Origin: an uncultured Eubacteriaceae bacterium | GTDB taxonomy: Bacteria; Bacillota; Clostridia; Lachnospirales; CAG-274 | Length of the DNA: 18,212 nt | Direction: 5' to 3' | Assembly: GCA_938042265.1 (NCBI GenBank) | Contig: CALIRN010000053.1 | Span: forward strand, 1 to 18,212 | Shown here: piece after piece, positions 16,210-18,212 of the stretch | Position numbering within the stretch: position 1 is the stretch's first letter | Layout: each line of letters starts with the position of its first letter | Position numbers and translations under genes: made by a program | The notes under the pieces: model-generated | Seen by the model: only the letters and a program-made list of their open reading frames with translations | Told to the model about the DNA's origin: nothing | Database searches by the model: none

Positions 16210-16244
16210 ATAAAGCCCATTTTCAAGGTGAAAATGGGCTTTAT
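16210..16244. terminator. Second hairpin, symmetric stem
   Basis: A perfect 15-bp stem (16210-16224 with 16230-16244, core AAAGCCCATTTTC) and a 5-base loop. The GGGCTTTAT arm ends in a T run within the stem, the usual shape of a strong bidirectional terminator. It is the most likely end of the stalk-TolC transcript. Confidence 0.7.
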
Positions 16245-16288
16245 CTCTATAAAAATAAGAACTTAAGCATATATAATGGTTCTATAAC

Positions 16289-16322
16289 AAATGTTGTGGA
16301 AAAACTCAACATTTATTTTTTT
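16289..16322 (+). terminator. Third hairpin with T run
   Basis: AAATGTTG (16289-16296) pairs with CAACATTT (16307-16314), followed by A and seven T residues (16316-16322). The stem is AT-rich, so it is a weaker terminator than the second hairpin, but the T run is good. No transcript start was found between the two. Confidence 0.5.
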
Positions 16323-16453
16323 ACCAAAAAAGAGGACAAATTTGCTTAGAAAATATATTTACTAATTTAAATCCTTTTTGCTTTATAAATAATCAGGTTT
16401 GTTTCATTTTTATATGTTTTATATGTCACTTTTGTTACGATTTGAAATTTTAG

Positions 16454-16482
16454 TGGAAATGTTGCAAAATATTTGTTATACT
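16454..16482 (+). promoter_or_regulatory. Possible extended -10 promoter for the SpoIID-domain gene
   Basis: TGTTATACT (16474-16482) is an extended -10 element, with only a weak TGGAAA 17 bases upstream (16454-16459). The predicted start falls at about 16488-16490, just before the ribosome site, so the leader would be very short. No convincing sporulation sigma-E pair was seen. Confidence 0.4.
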
Positions 16483-16489
16483 GATAAAT

Positions 16490-16496
16490 GAGGTGA
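16490..16496 (+). promoter_or_regulatory. Ribosome binding site deciding the SpoIID-domain start
   Basis: GAGGTGA sits 5 bases before the TTG at 16502. The upstream GTG at 16493 lies inside this site, so TTG is the more credible start. Confidence 0.75.
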
Positions 16497-16501
16497 TTTT
16501 T

Positions 16502-18091
16502 TTGAAAAGGATATTCGCTGTTTTTATCAGCATTATACTTATATTGATTTGTTGTAATTTTTATGTTTCCTTTGGTGCATCAAGAGATGTGAGAATTGGT
16601 CTTGAAAGGCATTACATAGGTGTTAGCAGCATTCCCATAAGTAACAGTATTATTACGGTACAAATTGGTGAAGGAACTAAATACAGTGTAGGAGCTGATG
16701 GTGGTTTCAGTGCGCAGCCTGTAAGTGGTAGCTATTTTGATTCAGGCTTGAAGTTTAATACATATACGGAAGCACAACTTTATGCAAATGAGTTTTCAGA
16801 GGGAGCTGTACCTGTTTTAAAGGATAATGGGTGGGGCGTTTACTTTGCAAAAACCAACAGTACGGCGGAAGAGGAAACAGTAGTAAATGATACTAATGTT
16901 ACCTTGGAAATGGATTTAGAAATCACTACCCAAGAAGAAAAATCCAATGAAAGCAACGAAATATCCGGATTTGCAAGTATAACTTTGGGTGGAAATGCCG
17001 TCACATTCCGTTCCGGAGAAAAAAACGTTTTTTTTGCAAATGGCACCGATGCAGTACATATATCGACAGACAACGGTATAGTTGATTTAGGCGGATATTT
17101 ATACAGAAATACTATTGAAATTTACAGAAACGGCAATACTGTAAATGCAGTAAATATATTACCGCTGGAGCAATATCTTTTAGGTGTTGTTACCTCGGAA
17201 ATGCCTCAATCATGGCCGATAGAGGCAATTAAAGCACAGACTGTTGCTGCGAGAACCTATACTCAGCGCAACCTTGGCAAGCACGGAAAATATGACCTTT
17301 GTGACAATACTGACTGTCAGCAATATAACGGTGTTAACGGTGAATCTTCTGCAGGTATACAGGCTGTTAATGAAACAAAAGGTGTTATGGCTTATTACAA
17401 TGGGGAGTTAATTGCAGCCACTTATTTTTCTTCCAGCGGTGGACATACTCAAAGTGCAGTTGATGTATGGGGTACTGATGTGCCATATCTTGTCGGAGTT
17501 AAGGAAATAAATGAGACAGGCGGTAAGCAATGGGTAAGAACTTTTTCTTTTGCCGAGATTACAGAGCTTTGTAAAAACGCATCGCTTAATGTGGGCAATG
17601 TAACCTCTGTCCGTGTGGGAGAAACTCTTGACGGCGGTCTTGTAAAAACAATGATAATTGAAGGTACGGCAGGCAACGTAACTTTGGAACGTGAGGAAAT
17701 AAGGGATTTGTTTAAAAATTCTGCAGATGGTAGTCTTTACAGCCGTAATTTTAAGCTGTCAAGTACATCTGTTATGTCCAATAACGTATATGTTTTGGCT
17801 GAAAATGATGGTGAAAATGTAGATATAAATGTTATTTCTGCTATAGCAGCTAATGGTGTTGTCGGTCCCGTGGAAAATGTAAATACCGTTATAATAGGCA
17901 GTGAGGGTGAGTATGTTATATCATCGGATGAAAGTAATATGATTGAGTCACAGGACAGTGTTACCATAACAGGCAGCGGCTATGGACATGGTGTCGGTAT
18001 GAGCCAATATGGTGCAAAGGGTATGGCAGAGCTTGGATACAGCTATACTGATATATTAAAGTATTATTATACAGGTATTGATGTTTACTAA
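16502..18091 (+). CDS. SpoIID/LytB-domain cell wall protein
   Basis: 529 residues from the TTG at 16502, with an N-terminal hydrophobic anchor or signal (about 2-22). The middle region (about 70-120) has a weak SPOR-like stretch. The SpoIID/LytB domain fills the C-terminal part: LPLEQYLLGVVTSEMP with the likely catalytic glutamate E233, AIKAQTVAARTYTQRN, then H261, C267 and C272, which could bind a metal as in known clostridial SpoIID structures, FSSSGGHTQSAVDVWG, and GYGHGVGMSQYGAKGMAELG near the C-terminus (H496). The family includes lytic transglycosylases that cut denuded glycan strands during engulfment. This copy is longer than the usual SpoIID of about 340 residues, so it may be a vegetative or sporulation paralogue. 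It is followed 11 bases later by queA, a common Clostridia arrangement. Confidence 0.88.
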   Translation: MKRIFAVFISIILILICCNFYVSFGASRDVRIGLERHYIGVSSIPISNSIITVQIGEGTKYSVGADGGFSAQPVSGSYFDSGLKFNTYTEAQLYANEFSEGAVPVLKDNGWGVYFAKTNSTAEEETVVNDTNVTLEMDLEITTQEEKSNESNEISGFASITLGGNAVTFRSGEKNVFFANGTDAVHISTDNGIVDLGGYLYRNTIEIYRNGNTVNAVNILPLEQYLLGVVTSEMPQSWPIEAIKAQTVAARTYTQRNLGKHGKYDLCDNTDCQQYNGVNGESSAGIQAVNETKGVMAYYNGELIAATYFSSSGGHTQSAVDVWGTDVPYLVGVKEINETGGKQWVRTFSFAEITELCKNASLNVGNVTSVRVGETLDGGLVKTMIIEGTAGNVTLEREEIRDLFKNSADGSLYSRNFKLSSTSVMSNNVYVLAENDGENVDINVISAIAANGVVGPVENVNTVIIGSEGEYVISSDESNMIESQDSVTITGSGYGHGVGMSQYGAKGMAELGYSYTDILKYYYTGIDVY

Positions 18092-18102
18092 GGAGTATTA
18101 TA

Positions 18103-18212
18103 ATGAAAAAAAGAGATTTCTATTATTATTTACCCAAAGCGCTTATTGCTCAGCATCCGTTGGAAGATAGAGCTGCTTCCCGATTGATGGTGCTTGACAA
18201 AAACAGCGGTAG
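18103..18212 (+). CDS. queA: tRNA preQ1 ribosyltransferase-isomerase QueA, N-terminal part
   Basis: The first 36 codons are visible and the gene runs off the window. MKKRDFYYYLPKALIAQHPL followed by RAASRLMVLDK is the characteristic N-terminus of S-adenosylmethionine:tRNA ribosyltransferase-isomerase, which builds epoxyqueuosine at the tRNA wobble position. AAGGAG overlaps the stop of the SpoIID-domain gene and lies about 7 bases before the ATG, so the two are co-transcribed. Neighbours such as tgt are expected downstream but are not in view. Confidence 0.93.
   Translation, partial: MKKRDFYYYLPKALIAQHPLEDRAASRLMVLDKNSG

Larger units (their letters stand above)
16119..16453. other. Gene-free interval with three hairpins
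   Basis: No open frame of convincing quality and no tRNA-like fold was seen. It holds three inverted repeats, listed separately, and AT-rich filler. A TATAAT at 16272-16277 has no matching -35 element and lies only a few bases before a hairpin with a T run, so no small RNA gene is called. Confidence 0.6.

Noticed and set aside
16245..16322. Small RNA gene between TATAAT (16272) and the third hairpin
   Set aside because: No -35 element at the right distance, and the transcript would be under 40 bases.

Overview
The window looks like chromosomal DNA from a low-GC, spore-forming-lineage Clostridia bacterium (Firmicutes/Bacillota). The grounds are AT-rich sequence, strong GGAGG-type ribosome binding sites, a Ktr-type potassium system, OmpR-type two-component genes, a SpoIID/LytB gene next to queA, and a stalk (copper amine oxidase N-like) domain protein. 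No transposase, phage gene, tRNA, rRNA or CRISPR array was seen. The window opens inside one gene and closes inside another.

Region 1 (1-6945, + strand) is one apparent five-gene operon: an RND adaptor (5' end cut off), an RND permease, a short TolC-like protein, an OmpR-type response regulator and its histidine kinase. It ends in a hairpin. This is a tripartite-efflux layout with its own two-component system, in what appears to be a monoderm. The TolC-like protein keeps the helical part of the family but has no room for the outer-membrane beta-strands.

Region 2 (6962-10246, - strand) is a tight four-gene operon: ktrB and ktrA (potassium uptake), a TrmH/SpoU-type RNA 2'-O-methyltransferase and a dCMP-deaminase-family enzyme. 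Its promoter overlaps, face to face, the promoter of Region 3 (10409-13487, + strand), which holds aroC (chorismate synthase), lysA (diaminopimelate decarboxylase) and a LUD-domain protein and closes with a strong terminator.

Region 4 (13498-14457) is an acyltransferase-3-type membrane protein gene interrupted by two in-frame TGA codons, both at positions where the family is expected to have tryptophan. It is probably a pseudogene.

Region 5 (14505-16322) has its own consensus promoter and encodes a second TolC-like protein, fused behind a secreted stalk domain and followed by a cluster of three hairpins. Region 6 (16454-18212) holds a SpoIID/LytB-domain protein and the start of queA.

The most interesting theme is the pair of barrel-less TolC-like proteins. 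They share a DLIWS motif at the predicted first hairpin tip and a similar C-terminal half. One sits in the RND operon and the other carries a putative wall-associated stalk domain. Together with the RND pump they suggest a tripartite export machine adapted to a cell without an outer membrane.
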